A stretch of 51,893 bases of DNA from positions 1 to 51,893 of the forward strand of contig JABCYZ010000042.1 in assembly GCA_013289955.1 (NCBI GenBank), written 5' to 3'. Position numbers and translations under genes: made by a program. The DNA is from Acidobacteriota bacterium (GTDB lineage Bacteria > Acidobacteriota > Terriglobia > Acidiferrales > UBA7541). Shown here piece by piece: positions 17,154 through 26,123 of the stretch; the stretch's first letter is position 1; each line of letters opens with the position of its first letter. The notes beneath the pieces were generated by a model. That model saw only the letters and a list, made by a program, of their open reading frames with translations, made no database searches and was not told the origin of the DNA.

Positions 17154-17435
17154 TTACTTCCTGTGATCGGCGAACTCTGCGGCCTCTTTGAGTTCGCGAT
17201 CTGCCGCGTCAATCAGATCCTTTGCTTTTTGCGCATGGCCTCCGAGCTCATCTTTGTTCTCTCTCTGAGCTTCGTCAATCTTTCCGAAGGCCTGCTGCAG
17301 ATGATGCTGCGCTTCTGCGAGATTCGGATGACGATGCGAGTCGATGTTAACGACCGGGCCTTGAGCGAGGGCGAACCCACCGAACACCAATGCTCCTCCC
17401 AGAAGGAAGCTCAACACGAGATTGCGGCTTTTCAT
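17154..17435 (-). CDS. Small secreted helical protein of unknown function
   Basis: 93 residues with a signal peptide (MKSRNLVLSFLLGGALVFGG, cleavage probably after FALAQ). The mature part is an amphipathic, highly charged helix bundle: NLAEAQHHLQQAFGKIDEAQ and AKDLIDAADRELKEAAEFA. It may be a periplasmic metal- or stress-related small protein (several His at 33-45), but no function can be assigned. Confidence 0.75.
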   Translation of the reverse strand: MKSRNLVLSFLLGGALVFGGFALAQGPVVNIDSHRHPNLAEAQHHLQQAFGKIDEAQRENKDELGGHAQKAKDLIDAADRELKEAAEFADHRK

Positions 17436-17798
17436 GGCGATTGTCTCCTCAGTGCGTTTTGTCTTTGAAATGCGTTGCTCAGGGCTGTATCGAAGATTCT
17501 ATTCGATTGGAGAGAAGATTGTGTAAAAAAACGGCGAAGGGACACGAGCACTTCCTGCCCGGCTTTCAACGGGGCAGGTCGAGGATCAGGAGGAGAGCCA
17601 GCTGATTCTTCGACGCCGAACACATCGGAAGGTCGGACCGATTCGGTAATTGTGATAAAGCCCTGGTTTAGAAATGGGAATTTTGGAAGTACGGGCGGCT
17701 TGTCTTTTTCAGCAGCTGCGCGTTTGAACCGTACTTCGCCACTTGACCCTCTCGAAACGGAACCGGGTCGGGCTTTCCGCCGGCGCCGCTGTCCTTTA

Positions 17799-18272
17799 CT
17801 AGGAGGCCGCGGCCGCCGAGGGCGCAGGACGATAGTGACCTGGAACAGCCCGCAATGCGATCGCAAGACGGTTCCAGGCGTTGATGGTCGTCACTACCAA
17901 GGTGAGATCCACAATTTCCTTTTCGTTGAAGTATTTGCGGACTTCTTCGTAGACAGAGTCCGGAACGCGAGTTTCAGACACCAGCGTGATGGCTTCCGTC
18001 CAAGCCAGGGCGGCGCGTTCTTTGTCGGTATAAAAGGGCGTTTCACGCCAGGCATCGAGCTCGTAAAGGCGTTGTTCGGTTTCACCGAGAGCGCGGGCGT
18101 CTTTCGAGTGCATATCAATGCAGTAGGCGCAGCCGTTGATTTGGGAAGCACGCATTTTCATCAGGTGAATAAGGCGGCCTTCCAAACCGCACGCGGCAAT
18201 ATATTGTTCGAGCGCGTACATGGCCTTTTGAGCTTCCGGGGCGTGTTTTCTGGGGTCAATCCTGGGTTCCAT
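17799..18272 (-). CDS. Carboxymuconolactone decarboxylase (AhpD-like) family protein
   Basis: 157 residues from ATG 18272, which has GGAAGGAT upstream; an earlier in-frame start at 18326 lacks support. The AhpD core motif is INGCAYCIDMHSKDA (CxxC followed three residues later by His), the redox/proton-relay centre of AhpD-like peroxidase partners. The rest is the all-helical CMD fold with the usual AWTEAITLVSETRVPD and YFNEKEIVDLTLVVTTINAW segments. The likely role is peroxide or organic hydroperoxide detoxification; a true carboxymuconolactone decarboxylase is unlikely since there is no aromatic pathway nearby. Confidence 0.9.
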   Translation of the reverse strand: MEPRIDPRKHAPEAQKAMYALEQYIAACGLEGRLIHLMKMRASQINGCAYCIDMHSKDARALGETEQRLYELDAWRETPFYTDKERAALAWTEAITLVSETRVPDSVYEEVRKYFNEKEIVDLTLVVTTINAWNRLAIALRAVPGHYRPAPSAAAAS

Positions 18273-18436
18273 AGGATTATCCTTCCTTGGCGGCGATCCC
18301 GCTTCTGAACGTGGCTGCGTAGACAATCAGCAGAGCGGCTCGCCAGTCGATTTCCTCTAGATGGATGAAGCGAGGGAGCGAGTGGATACTCCCTACAAGA
18401 CAAAATTTATGTGCGCGGCTGCCAATTTGGCGCGGT

Positions 18437-19246
18437 TTAGCGGCGAGCGCGATCTTTGCGGACGGCTTCGTCGATCAGGGCGTCGAGCTCGTTGCGGGTG
18501 AGAGAAACATGAGCGCCAGAGGATTCGCCGGTGTCTTTGGTCTCCGGAAGCTCAGCGCCTCCGCCGGGCGGCGGCGTAACAAAATATCTCGCGCGAGCGG
18601 CCATCAATTTGGCGACTTCGCGGCTGGAGAGTAGCACGGGGCCACCGGCCAACTCCGCCGACAGAACGATCTTGGCAAAGTGCTCGATGGTTTCCATGCG
18701 GAAGAAAGCGGTAAGCAGATCCGGGCCGCAGGTGACCGCGCCATGATTTGCAAGGAGCAGCGCGTCGTAATGCGGGACGAAGGGCTCGATCGCGTCGCTG
18801 AGTTCCGGCGTTCCGGGAGTGGCATAGCGCACGAGTGGAATTTGTCCGAGGCCGATGATCACTTCTGGCAAGAGAGCTTGATTCAACGAGCGGCCAGCGG
18901 CCGCAAATCCGGTGGCAGTCGGCGGATGCGCGTGACAGATGGCATTCACATCGGGCCGCATGCGGTAAAACAACAAATGCATGGCGATTTCTGAGGAAAA
19001 TTTGCGTTCGCCGGCAAGCTGGCGCCCTTCGAGATTCGTGATCACGAGGTCTTGCGGCTCGAGCATGCCTTTGTTCATGCAGGTGGGAGTAGTGAGGACG
19101 CGGTTTTCGTCGAGGCGGACGGAAATGTTGCCCTCGCAAGCGACGATGAACCCGCGGTCATACATCCACTTGCCCGCCGTACAAATCTCCCGGCGGTGCT
19201 GCTCTTCGCTTTTTTCGTGGGTGGGCCAGAGCGAGTTGGTAGACAT
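18437..19246 (-). CDS. Class II aldolase/adducin family protein (L-fuculose-phosphate aldolase-like)
   Basis: 269 residues; the start at ATG 19246 follows GGGAAGAAG, and the longer frame from 19348 adds residues with no family match. The zinc site is visible: CHAHPPTATGFA supplies two His, a third sits in ANHGAVTCGP, and SSEIAMHLLFY carries the catalytic-type Glu. EGNISVRLDEN is the phosphate-binding N-terminal loop. Such enzymes cleave L-fuculose-1-phosphate or related sugar phosphates into a C3 fragment and an aldehyde. A C-terminal extension (about 225-269) is low in conservation. It follows glutamate dehydrogenase on the same strand (111 bp apart). Confidence 0.88.
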   Translation of the reverse strand: MSTNSLWPTHEKSEEQHRREICTAGKWMYDRGFIVACEGNISVRLDENRVLTTPTCMNKGMLEPQDLVITNLEGRQLAGERKFSSEIAMHLLFYRMRPDVNAICHAHPPTATGFAAAGRSLNQALLPEVIIGLGQIPLVRYATPGTPELSDAIEPFVPHYDALLLANHGAVTCGPDLLTAFFRMETIEHFAKIVLSAELAGGPVLLSSREVAKLMAARARYFVTPPPGGGAELPETKDTGESSGAHVSLTRNELDALIDEAVRKDRARR

Positions 19247-19320
19247 AGTGCGCACTTCTTCCCGGCCCGGGATTTCCCCCAGGCCAATTCTCTGCCCCCC
19301 AGCAAAGTAATCTTTTGAGT

Positions 19321-19342
19321 CCCGGGCAACCGGAAACCCGGG
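19321..19342 (-). terminator. GC-rich hairpin after glutamate dehydrogenase
   Basis: CCCGGG repeats around a 10-base loop just past the stop codon of the gdh gene can form a 6-8 bp stem on the minus-strand transcript, followed by an A/T-rich TCAAAAGATTACTTT. It is a modest terminator candidate separating gdh from the aldolase gene. Confidence 0.35.
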
Positions 19343-19357
19343 GCGCACTGTATCACA

Positions 19358-20629
19358 CTAGGCGTAAATTCCGCGCAACTTTAGTGCACTGCCGACGCGG
19401 TCAATCGCCAGCATATACGCGGCGATGCGATTGTTCACTTTGTGCGTTTCTGCGTAGCGCACGACTTCGTCGAAAGCATTCTCCATGACGTCGAGAAGGC
19501 GTTCATTGACTTCACTTTCACGCCAAAAAAAGCCCTGGCGGTCCTGAACCCATTCGAAATAACTGACGGTGACGCCGCCGGCATTGCCAAGAATATCAGG
19601 CACGGTGAAGATGCCCTTGGCGTCGACAATGGCATCGGCTTGCCAGGTGGTCGGACCGTTGGCACCTTCGCAGAGAATGCGCGCCTGGACCTGGTGGGCG
19701 TTTTGCTCCGTGATCTGATTCTCAATGGCGGCCGGTATCGCGATGTCGCAAGGTTGGAAGAGAACGTCGCGCGCGGACATTTTCGTGCCGCCCGCAGGGA
19801 AATCCTGCAACGGTTTTTTCTGCGTGTAGACCCAGTCGATCACTCTGGGAATGTCGAAACCGCTTTCGTTGTAAAGGCCCCCGCCGATGTCGGCAAGGCC
19901 GACGATTTTGTAGCCCGCTTTTTGCATGAGCTGCGCGGCAAGGGACCCCACGTTGCCGAAGCCCTGGACGACAACGCGGCAACCCTCCTTTTTGATGCCG
20001 AGCTTGGCAAGGGCTTTGTCGCAGCAGATCATGACGCCGCGGCCAGTGGCTTCGCGTCGTCCACGTGAGCCGCCGAGCTCGATGGGTTTACCCGTGACGA
20101 CGGCGGTGGTGGCTTCGCCGACATGCATCGCGTAAGTGTCCATGACCCACGCCATGGTCTGTTCATTCGAGCCGATATCGGGAGCGGGAACATCGCGCTC
20201 CGGGCCGAGCCAATCGGCGAGCTCCGCCGTGTAGCGGCGAGTCAGGCGCTCCAATTCGCCTCTGGAAAGTTTGCGAGGATCGCAGATGATGCCGCCTTTG
20301 GCGCCGCCGAACGGAATGTTCACCACGCCGCACTTCCAGGTCATCCAGGTAGCAAGAGCACGCACTTCGTCGAGAGAAACGTCGGGAGCAAAACGAATCC
20401 CGCCTTTGCCGGGGCCGCGAACGGTGGAATGAAGGACGCGATAGCCAACGAAAACCTCAAGCTGGCCGTTGTCCATGCCGACGGGGATGTAGAGAGTGAT
20501 TTCTTTCTTGGGATATTTCAGATAGCGATAAAGACCTTGCTCGAGCCCTAGTTTTTGCGCGGCCACTTCGAAGCGCGCTTCGGCATTCTGGTAGACATTC
20601 ATCTCTTCCGGTACTGGGGCTTGCGGCAT
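19358..20629 (-). CDS. gdhA: Glu/Leu/Phe/Val dehydrogenase (glutamate dehydrogenase)
   Basis: 423 residues from ATG 20629, with AAAGGAG seven bases upstream. The dimerisation/catalytic domain has VRGPGKGGIRFAPDVSLDEV and NIPFGGAKGGI (the catalytic Lys lies in GGAKGG); DIGSNEQTMAWVMDTY follows. The Rossmann part shows VVVQGFGNVGSLAAQLM and NAGGVTVSYFEWVQ. The enzyme interconverts glutamate with 2-oxoglutarate plus ammonia; length and motifs fit the about 420-residue hexameric type. Nucleotide preference cannot be read with certainty. It is preceded by a long inverted repeat at 20678-20733. Confidence 0.94.
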   Translation of the reverse strand: MPQAPVPEEMNVYQNAEARFEVAAQKLGLEQGLYRYLKYPKKEITLYIPVGMDNGQLEVFVGYRVLHSTVRGPGKGGIRFAPDVSLDEVRALATWMTWKCGVVNIPFGGAKGGIICDPRKLSRGELERLTRRYTAELADWLGPERDVPAPDIGSNEQTMAWVMDTYAMHVGEATTAVVTGKPIELGGSRGRREATGRGVMICCDKALAKLGIKKEGCRVVVQGFGNVGSLAAQLMQKAGYKIVGLADIGGGLYNESGFDIPRVIDWVYTQKKPLQDFPAGGTKMSARDVLFQPCDIAIPAAIENQITEQNAHQVQARILCEGANGPTTWQADAIVDAKGIFTVPDILGNAGGVTVSYFEWVQDRQGFFWRESEVNERLLDVMENAFDEVVRYAETHKVNNRIAAYMLAIDRVGSALKLRGIYA

Positions 20630-20677
20630 GCGAAACTCTCCTTTGAGGCGCCGAACGGCAACAAAAACAACCGGCAA

Positions 20678-20733
20678 ATCGTACTTCGGCCCGAGAAGGG
20701 AATTCAGGACCGAACTGCAGGGCCAAGTACGAT
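20678..20733 (-). terminator. Long imperfect inverted repeat upstream of gdh, terminator candidate for the preceding gene
   Basis: ATCGTACTTCGGCCC (20678-20692) and the complement of GGGCCAAGTACGAT (20720-20733) form a stem of 14 bp with one bulged C and a 27-base loop. On the minus-strand transcript it lies 159 bp past the stop of the TIM-barrel gene and is followed by a T-rich TTGCCGGTTGTTTTTG, so it may be the intrinsic terminator of that gene. It ends 49 bp before the gdh start, so it could alternatively act as a leader structure or operator for gdh. Confidence 0.5.
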
Positions 20734-20891
20734 GGCTGGCGGCCTACCCCATTGCATGGAACTGAAGAACCGGTTCGCCAGACTCGAGCTTTGGCCGGGC
20801 CGCCAGTATACGAACCTGTACCTTTGGCTGCAAGCGAGCTGGGCTTTTTGGCACTTGGGAAAATTCTGTTTGTCGGGCGAATTTCTGTCCG

Positions 20892-21845
20892 TCAAGCGAG
20901 GAATTTGAGAGTTTCCTCGATCAGATCGGAGGTCCCCTGGCTGGGATCGCCGGGACTGTCGAATTCCATGGAACAGTAGCCTTTATAGCTGCTGTTCTTC
21001 AATATGCCAAAGGTCTTCGCCATGTCCACGTGAACCAGCTGCCCCTTTTCGTCCGCTTCCATGGCTTTCACGTGGCAGATGCTGTAGGCGTGCTCGAACA
21101 TCGCTCGAATGCCCTGGTACGCATATTCGGTTTTTCCGGTAGTCAAAGTGTTGGCGAAATCCGGATTCGTGTGCAGCCAGGGGCTGTTCACTTTTTCGAC
21201 GATGCTGACGATGAAGAACGGATCTTCGCTGACGGGATTGTCGTTTTCTAGGTTTACGAGGATATTTTTCGCAGCGCCATATTCCGCCACGCGAGTGAGA
21301 GTGTCCGCGGCGCGACCCAGGTCGGGTTTCGAATCCTTGGCCGCGGGCATGTTCGTGCGGACACTTGGCGATCCCACGGCTGCGGCAATATCGATCCATT
21401 GCTTGCTGAAAGAGACAGCTTTGTCGCGCTCCGCCTTATCTGCCGCGTAGGGGCTATGCTCGCCGTCGGCGGCAATGTTGACGATGCCGGCGCCCGATTT
21501 TTCGACAACCGCTCGAAGATCGTTCAGGTATTTCGCATCGAGCGAACGGAAATGCTCGCTCCACGGTTCGATCTTGTTGATGTTGAATTTCGACTTGACG
21601 AAAACCACGAAATTCTTCAGGTCCATCTTGGGAATTTTAGAGGGATAAGGCTTATCGTGAGCGCCCGCGATAACTTCGCGGAAGGGATAAGAAGCGATGG
21701 CAATCCGATCACGGGCCAGTACCGGGAATTGCAGGTTGGGACCCGAATCTCTTGCGATGTCCAGCTTCAGTCCCGGGCACAACACCGCCGTGGCTGCCGT
21801 TGCAGCGGTCCGCGCAATAAAGTGCCTTCGTGTGGTGGGCGGCAA
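20892..21845 (-). CDS. Tat-exported sugar phosphate isomerase/epimerase-like TIM-barrel protein
   Basis: 317 residues. The N-terminus is TTRRHFIARTAATAATAVLC, a twin-arginine signal. The remainder is an AP-endonuclease-2/xylose-isomerase-like TIM barrel: RIAIASYPFREVI at strand one, NKIEPWSEHFRSLDA, then KNILVNLENDNP (metal-binding Glu), INSPWLHTNPDFANT-like (VNSPWLHTNPDFANT here) and HVKAMEADEKGQLVHVDM near the C-terminus. Exported members of this family are common in Acidobacteria and Planctomycetes; substrates are mostly unknown sugars or inositols. It is divergent from the GH172-like gene 106 bp away. Confidence 0.85.
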   Translation of the reverse strand: MPPTTRRHFIARTAATAATAVLCPGLKLDIARDSGPNLQFPVLARDRIAIASYPFREVIAGAHDKPYPSKIPKMDLKNFVVFVKSKFNINKIEPWSEHFRSLDAKYLNDLRAVVEKSGAGIVNIAADGEHSPYAADKAERDKAVSFSKQWIDIAAAVGSPSVRTNMPAAKDSKPDLGRAADTLTRVAEYGAAKNILVNLENDNPVSEDPFFIVSIVEKVNSPWLHTNPDFANTLTTGKTEYAYQGIRAMFEHAYSICHVKAMEADEKGQLVHVDMAKTFGILKNSSYKGYCSMEFDSPGDPSQGTSDLIEETLKFLA

Positions 21846-21951
21846 AGCCGCGCCAGTCTAGCAGAATCCCGGGGGCAAACAAGGGCCAAGGCTGGCGGCT
21901 CTGCTATAATCCGCCCAATTTTCAGGGGAGGCCTGCTTTCCGGGACAACTC

Positions 21952-23040
21952 ATGAATCGCACCATCCCTGTTCTACTCGGATTTTTTCTGTCGGTTCTGC
22001 CTGGCGCCGTTTTTGCGCAGTCGCCCGGTGATTTGCTCTCTGGTTTGACAAAGCCGCATGACTACATCCTGAAGCGCGTCTCCAGTTACGACCGGACGGG
22101 CGGAAACGATGATTACCGTCCACTTGCCGCGGGAGAGACGCTCACATTGCTGGACGAGGCAGGTCCGGGCGAAATTTCGCACGTATGGATCACCATTGCG
22201 AGCGATGAGCGATTTCACCTGAAGAGAATGGTGCTGCGCATGTACTGGGACGGCGAGAGTTCTCCAAGCGTCGAAGCTCCTGTCGGCGACTTCTTTGGAC
22301 TGGGGCTGGGAGACTACTTTCTCTATCAGTCCGCGCCGCTTTCGGTGGGAGGAGATAAAGCGCTGAACTGTTTCTTCCCGATGCCGTTTCAGAAACACGC
22401 GCGCGTCACACTGACAAATGAAGGCAAGCAACGCGCCGACGCCGTTTACTGGAACATCGATCTGCGCGCCTACAAAGCAGCGCTGCCGGCGGACACGCTC
22501 TACTTTCATGCGCAGTATCGGCAAGCTACTCCCAACAGAGCGTTCCCGGGGAACAAAACAAATCTGGAAGGCAAGGACAATTACGTTTGGATGGAGGCGG
22601 AGGGACGCGGACACTTCGCGGGAGTCACGATGTCGGTGGTGGAGAATCAGGATGGCTGGTGGGGCGAAGGCGACGACATGTTTTTTGTGGACGGCGAAAA
22701 GCTGCCCTCGATTAACGGAACCGGCTCGGAGGATTATTTTCTGGGCGCATGGGATTTTGGAGGAAAGCCATTTGCCTATGGTCTATTCGGAGCGCCCGTA
22801 GTGGGCGCTGAGCTCCAGGGCGGAAGATGGTCCGTCTATCGCTTCCATCTGGACTCTCCCGTACCGTTCACGAAATCTCTGCGCGCCACAATCGAGCATG
22901 GGCACGCGAACGATCGTGGCGACAACTTCTACTCCGTCGCCTACTGGTATCAGAGCGAACCTCACGGAGCTTTTCCCCCGCTGCCGGCCGCCGAGCTCCG
23001 GCTGCCGCGCGTCTTTCCTGTCCCTGGCGCTCAAAAATAA
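21952..23040 (+). CDS. Secreted DUF2961 protein, glycoside hydrolase family 172-like
   Basis: 362 residues with a signal peptide (MNRTIPVLLGFFLSVLPGAVFA, cleaved before QSPGD). The remainder is a single DUF2961 double jelly-roll: SSYDRTGGNDDYRPLAAGET near the start, PGEISHVWITIASDERFH, EAPVGDFFGLGLG and NGTGSEDYFLGAWDFGG, which holds a conserved Glu of the active-site region. DUF2961 is now classed as GH172, whose studied members act on difructose dianhydride/alpha-fructofuranosides or alpha-D-arabinofuranosides. The exact substrate here is open. Size fits single-domain family members. Export and the neighbouring exported sugar isomerase-like protein suggest extracellular glycan use. Confidence 0.88.
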   Translation: MNRTIPVLLGFFLSVLPGAVFAQSPGDLLSGLTKPHDYILKRVSSYDRTGGNDDYRPLAAGETLTLLDEAGPGEISHVWITIASDERFHLKRMVLRMYWDGESSPSVEAPVGDFFGLGLGDYFLYQSAPLSVGGDKALNCFFPMPFQKHARVTLTNEGKQRADAVYWNIDLRAYKAALPADTLYFHAQYRQATPNRAFPGNKTNLEGKDNYVWMEAEGRGHFAGVTMSVVENQDGWWGEGDDMFFVDGEKLPSINGTGSEDYFLGAWDFGGKPFAYGLFGAPVVGAELQGGRWSVYRFHLDSPVPFTKSLRATIEHGHANDRGDNFYSVAYWYQSEPHGAFPPLPAAELRLPRVFPVPGAQK

Positions 23041-23103
23041 CGGGGAAAAATAGCGGGAAACGGCGTCAGGACCGGGCGGCACGCGTTCCGACGGACGAAG
23101 CAA

Positions 23104-25311
23104 CTATTGCATACGAAATTGCAGTGTGACCGTCAGGTGCATCGGCACCGGTTTGCCGTCAAGCGATGCCGGTTGATACTTCCATTGCCGTAACGCGTCC
23201 ATCGCGGCCTGATGCAGAAGTGTGGGGCCGGAAATCACTTTCATCGTGGTGACGTGCCCGTTCGGATCGATCAACGCATCGATCCGCACGTCGCCGGCCA
23301 CATGCTGATTCTTTGCCAAGACTGGATAGCTGGGATCTACCTTGCTGATCAATTTTGCAGTCTGCACGTCTCCACCAACGGGAAGCGGCGCTTCCGGAGC
23401 CGGTGGCTGTTTGCCATTTCCTACTGCGATATTCGAGTTGAGCCCACCCACACCCGGAACCTCCGTGCCATTTGCCAGACTGGGAGCCTCCGCTCCTTCG
23501 TCCTGAGCAGCTGCAGGGCGATTCATCGTGGGGCTGGCCAGGTGTACCTCCCCGAGAGCAGGTTTCTTCGGCTGCGGCTCTGCCGGTGGCCGGGAGATGC
23601 GCTCCGTCACGGACGCCGGAATCGTGCTGCCAGCGCCGCGAGTGTTGTCTCGGGTCAGAGGAACAGCTTGCGAATTCTGGGGAGCACGGATGAAAGGTGC
23701 GTTCGTAGACGCGGTGTTCGAGACCTGTGCGGCGTTCGAACCAGGGGTTGCTTGAGGCGTGGCCGTCGAAATCGGGGAGCCGGGCTGTGAGACGGGCTGT
23801 GTCGCCGGCTGCGCGTTGGTAGAACCCGGAGAGCCAGTTTGGGAGGTCGGTGCGGATGTGTTCGGCGCGCTGGTGCCTTGCACCGCGTTCGCCGGATGCA
23901 GCAGATACCATCCGCCGCCCGCGGCCAGCAAAACAGCTGCGGCAATCGCAGCGTACAAAACTCCTCGATGGGAGCCTTCCGGTGAACGCTCCTGTGTGAT
24001 TACTGGTTCATCCAGCGGGAGCAAGCTACCGACGGCGGGCAGCGCCGACTCGGGAATGCTTTCGACAGCCGTAATGGCCAGGGGTTCCGCGGAATGTTCT
24101 TCTCGCGCTGCGATCTCGGCGGCGTGCTTCGATTTTTCGCGTTCGATGAGGTCTTGCGGCGGCGCAGGAGCGGCGGCGTTGCGAGCCAGAGGCTCGAGCC
24201 AAGACGGAATTTTCACTTCTTCCGTGTCCAGCGATGACTTGATCGGCGGTGGAGCAGTTTTCAGAATCGGTGCGGCCTTGACCGGCACCGGTTCGGCCTT
24301 GGCAACTTCCGGCACTCGGGCTGCCACACCTGAAACAACTTTGGAATCGGGAGCGGGCACGGCCGCTGTTGGCTTGGCACCCGGCGTGGCGCTAAAGAGC
24401 AAGGAAGAGAGCTGTTCCTGAAGTCGCGCAGCCTGGAGTCTCAACTCTTCGGTCGAATCTTGGCCGGCGACGGCCGGGGCCTGCTGTTTGCTCTCCGACG
24501 GAAGAGGCGGTGCTGCCTGTCTTGACGGAGTCGAAGCCGTTGGCACTTCCGGCGAGCCCAAAAGACTTGCCAGGGAAGACGCCAGCGAAGAAGCAATTGT
24601 GGGAGCGGAAACTACCGGGACGTCGTTTTTATTTACTGCGGCGATTGGAACGGGCAAGGGCTGCGGTTTCGGAGCCGCTGGTGTTCCTGCATGGACCTCG
24701 GCAGGGCGGAGCTCCGGCACTGGCTTGTGCTCGAGTTGAACCTGGGCTGGCCTGAGTTCAGAAATTTTAGGCGCGGCGGCGGCGGCGGGGCTCACCGGCT
24801 TTGGCGCGTTGTAGACGGGAGCGGCTGGAATGCTTTTGGCCGCGGGCGGAAGCGTTGCAACAGGAGCGGAGGCAGGCGCCGGCGCGCCGATGCGGTCGGA
24901 CGGGAAACGCATTCCCCAGAAGCCCACCACCGACTCCGTGAATTCGAGTTCTACATAACCGCTGACACTCTTGTAGTTCTTCGATTTGACGACCTGGCAG
25001 ACTACTTCCTTTTTCGTTTTTTCGTTCGTGAGGAAAAGCAGCTGCCCCGGGGCCACTGGCGAACCCAGCCGGATGACGGCGCCGCTGCCGAAAACCAAAA
25101 CCGTCTTTGTAGTTTCAGAAAACGGCTCGCGCTTATCGCTGCCTTCGACGGTGCGTGCGCCATTAACGGTTACCGGAACCTCCAGAGCGACAGGCTGCGG
25201 CTTGCTGCCCGTAGAGGTATCGTCATGCCGCGGGCCAGCGGGGGCGGAAACCGCGGCGGTTGTCTCTGGTCCGGCAGTCAGGACTTCAGAATCTTTGCTG
25301 GTAGGCGCCAT
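23104..25311 (-). CDS. PilZ-like / TonB C-terminal domain fusion protein
   Basis: 735 residues. The N-terminal region about 43-137 is PilZ-like (TVLVFGSGAVIRLGSPVAPG, LLFLTNEKTKKEVVCQVV, SGYVELEF). It is followed by about 300 residues of Ala/Pro-rich linker, one membrane helix at about 450-472 (VLYAAIAAAVLLAAGGGWYL), another Pro/Ser/Thr-rich periplasmic stretch and a TonB C-terminal domain at about 650-735 (VDPSYPVLAKNQHVAGDV, then ALIDPNGHVTTMKVISGP and AAMDALRQWKYQPA). In ordinary TonB proteins the helix is at the N-terminus; here a large cytoplasmic part precedes it. The PilZ-like part lacks an obvious RxxxR c-di-GMP switch, so nucleotide binding is uncertain. ExbB/ExbD are not adjacent. 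Confidence 0.88.
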   Translation of the reverse strand: MAPTSKDSEVLTAGPETTAAVSAPAGPRHDDTSTGSKPQPVALEVPVTVNGARTVEGSDKREPFSETTKTVLVFGSGAVIRLGSPVAPGQLLFLTNEKTKKEVVCQVVKSKNYKSVSGYVELEFTESVVGFWGMRFPSDRIGAPAPASAPVATLPPAAKSIPAAPVYNAPKPVSPAAAAAPKISELRPAQVQLEHKPVPELRPAEVHAGTPAAPKPQPLPVPIAAVNKNDVPVVSAPTIASSLASSLASLLGSPEVPTASTPSRQAAPPLPSESKQQAPAVAGQDSTEELRLQAARLQEQLSSLLFSATPGAKPTAAVPAPDSKVVSGVAARVPEVAKAEPVPVKAAPILKTAPPPIKSSLDTEEVKIPSWLEPLARNAAAPAPPQDLIEREKSKHAAEIAAREEHSAEPLAITAVESIPESALPAVGSLLPLDEPVITQERSPEGSHRGVLYAAIAAAVLLAAGGGWYLLHPANAVQGTSAPNTSAPTSQTGSPGSTNAQPATQPVSQPGSPISTATPQATPGSNAAQVSNTASTNAPFIRAPQNSQAVPLTRDNTRGAGSTIPASVTERISRPPAEPQPKKPALGEVHLASPTMNRPAAAQDEGAEAPSLANGTEVPGVGGLNSNIAVGNGKQPPAPEAPLPVGGDVQTAKLISKVDPSYPVLAKNQHVAGDVRIDALIDPNGHVTTMKVISGPTLLHQAAMDALRQWKYQPASLDGKPVPMHLTVTLQFRMQ

Positions 25312-25478
25312 AGGATGCTCACTTGGTACGCAGAATTTTTGTGTAGCCCGCGCGTAAACAGGACTATCCCCGAATGTCTACATGGTCTGCTTCGGCCATG
25401 CTTTGCAGCCATAGTACGTGCGTACCAACATGGAAACACCTGTCCCGAAGGACAGCCGTGCTGTGGGTAGAAACTGTT

Positions 25479-25886
25479 CTAACGGCCTAACGGTGGGCGG
25501 AATTGCTCGTCAATTTCCACTTGATAGCCTGTGACGAGCTTATTGGTCTCGTTGGCCATGCCGATGACGGCCTGCAGCTCTTGAAACATGGCGTCGGTCA
25601 TGCCTTTTTTGAAAGCGGATGCGGTGTGCGAGGCGATGCAGTAGTGGCAATTGTTGGTGACGCTGACGGCTATGTAGATGAGTTCCTTGGTGAGAGGATC
25701 GAGTGCGCCGGGGCCCATGGTTTGCTTGATGCTTTCCCAGGTACGCTTGAGGGTGGCTGGATCGTGCGCGATGGCCTTCCAGAAATTGTTGATCCAATCG
25801 GTCTTGCGCGTGGCCATGATGTCGTCGTAAACGGCGCGCACCTCCGGGCTTGCATCTGCATATTCGATGAGGCCAAAGGTCGACAT
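25479..25886 (-). CDS. Carboxymuconolactone decarboxylase (AhpD-like) family protein
   Basis: 135 residues from ATG 25886, preceded by GGAG at eight bases; the frame extends upstream but without family similarity. The core motif NNCHYCIASHTASAFKKGM carries CxxC plus His. The family fold is all helical (YDDIMATRKTDWINNFWKA, DPLTKELIYIAVSVT). It is a second AhpD-like protein in the window, not closely similar to the one at 18 kb. Function is probably peroxide-related; nothing in the neighbourhood identifies a specific partner. Confidence 0.88.
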   Translation of the reverse strand: MSTFGLIEYADASPEVRAVYDDIMATRKTDWINNFWKAIAHDPATLKRTWESIKQTMGPGALDPLTKELIYIAVSVTNNCHYCIASHTASAFKKGMTDAMFQELQAVIGMANETNKLVTGYQVEIDEQFRPPLGR

Positions 25887-26123
25887 GAATTTCTCCAGAA
25901 TTCCTTTGCATTGTAACGCCAAAAACGTTGGCAAGAACCCGGAGTCTCTGCCAGAAACAAGCGCCGGCCTCTCTCTCTGGTCCGATTCCCAGTCCTTCCG
26001 GAGCACCCGTGGCGGTCCTAGCCGCAAACCGAAAGGCGTACATTTTTACTTTATTAAATCGAAACAATACTGTATTTTCTCGCTGCCCGGTGATCCGTTC
26101 TGAATCGGGCCGGGAAAATCTGC

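Noticed and set aside
17436..17798. Possible gene in the 363-bp gap (minus 17432-17866 or plus 17475-18308)
   Set aside because: Both frames overlap the AhpD-like gene, lack ribosome-binding sites and show no family resemblance; I see no supported gene in this gap.
23159..24421. Long alternative frames on both strands in the PilZ-TonB gene
   Set aside because: The Ala/Pro-rich GC-rich linker opens several frames by chance; only the 735-residue frame has PilZ, membrane and TonB features.
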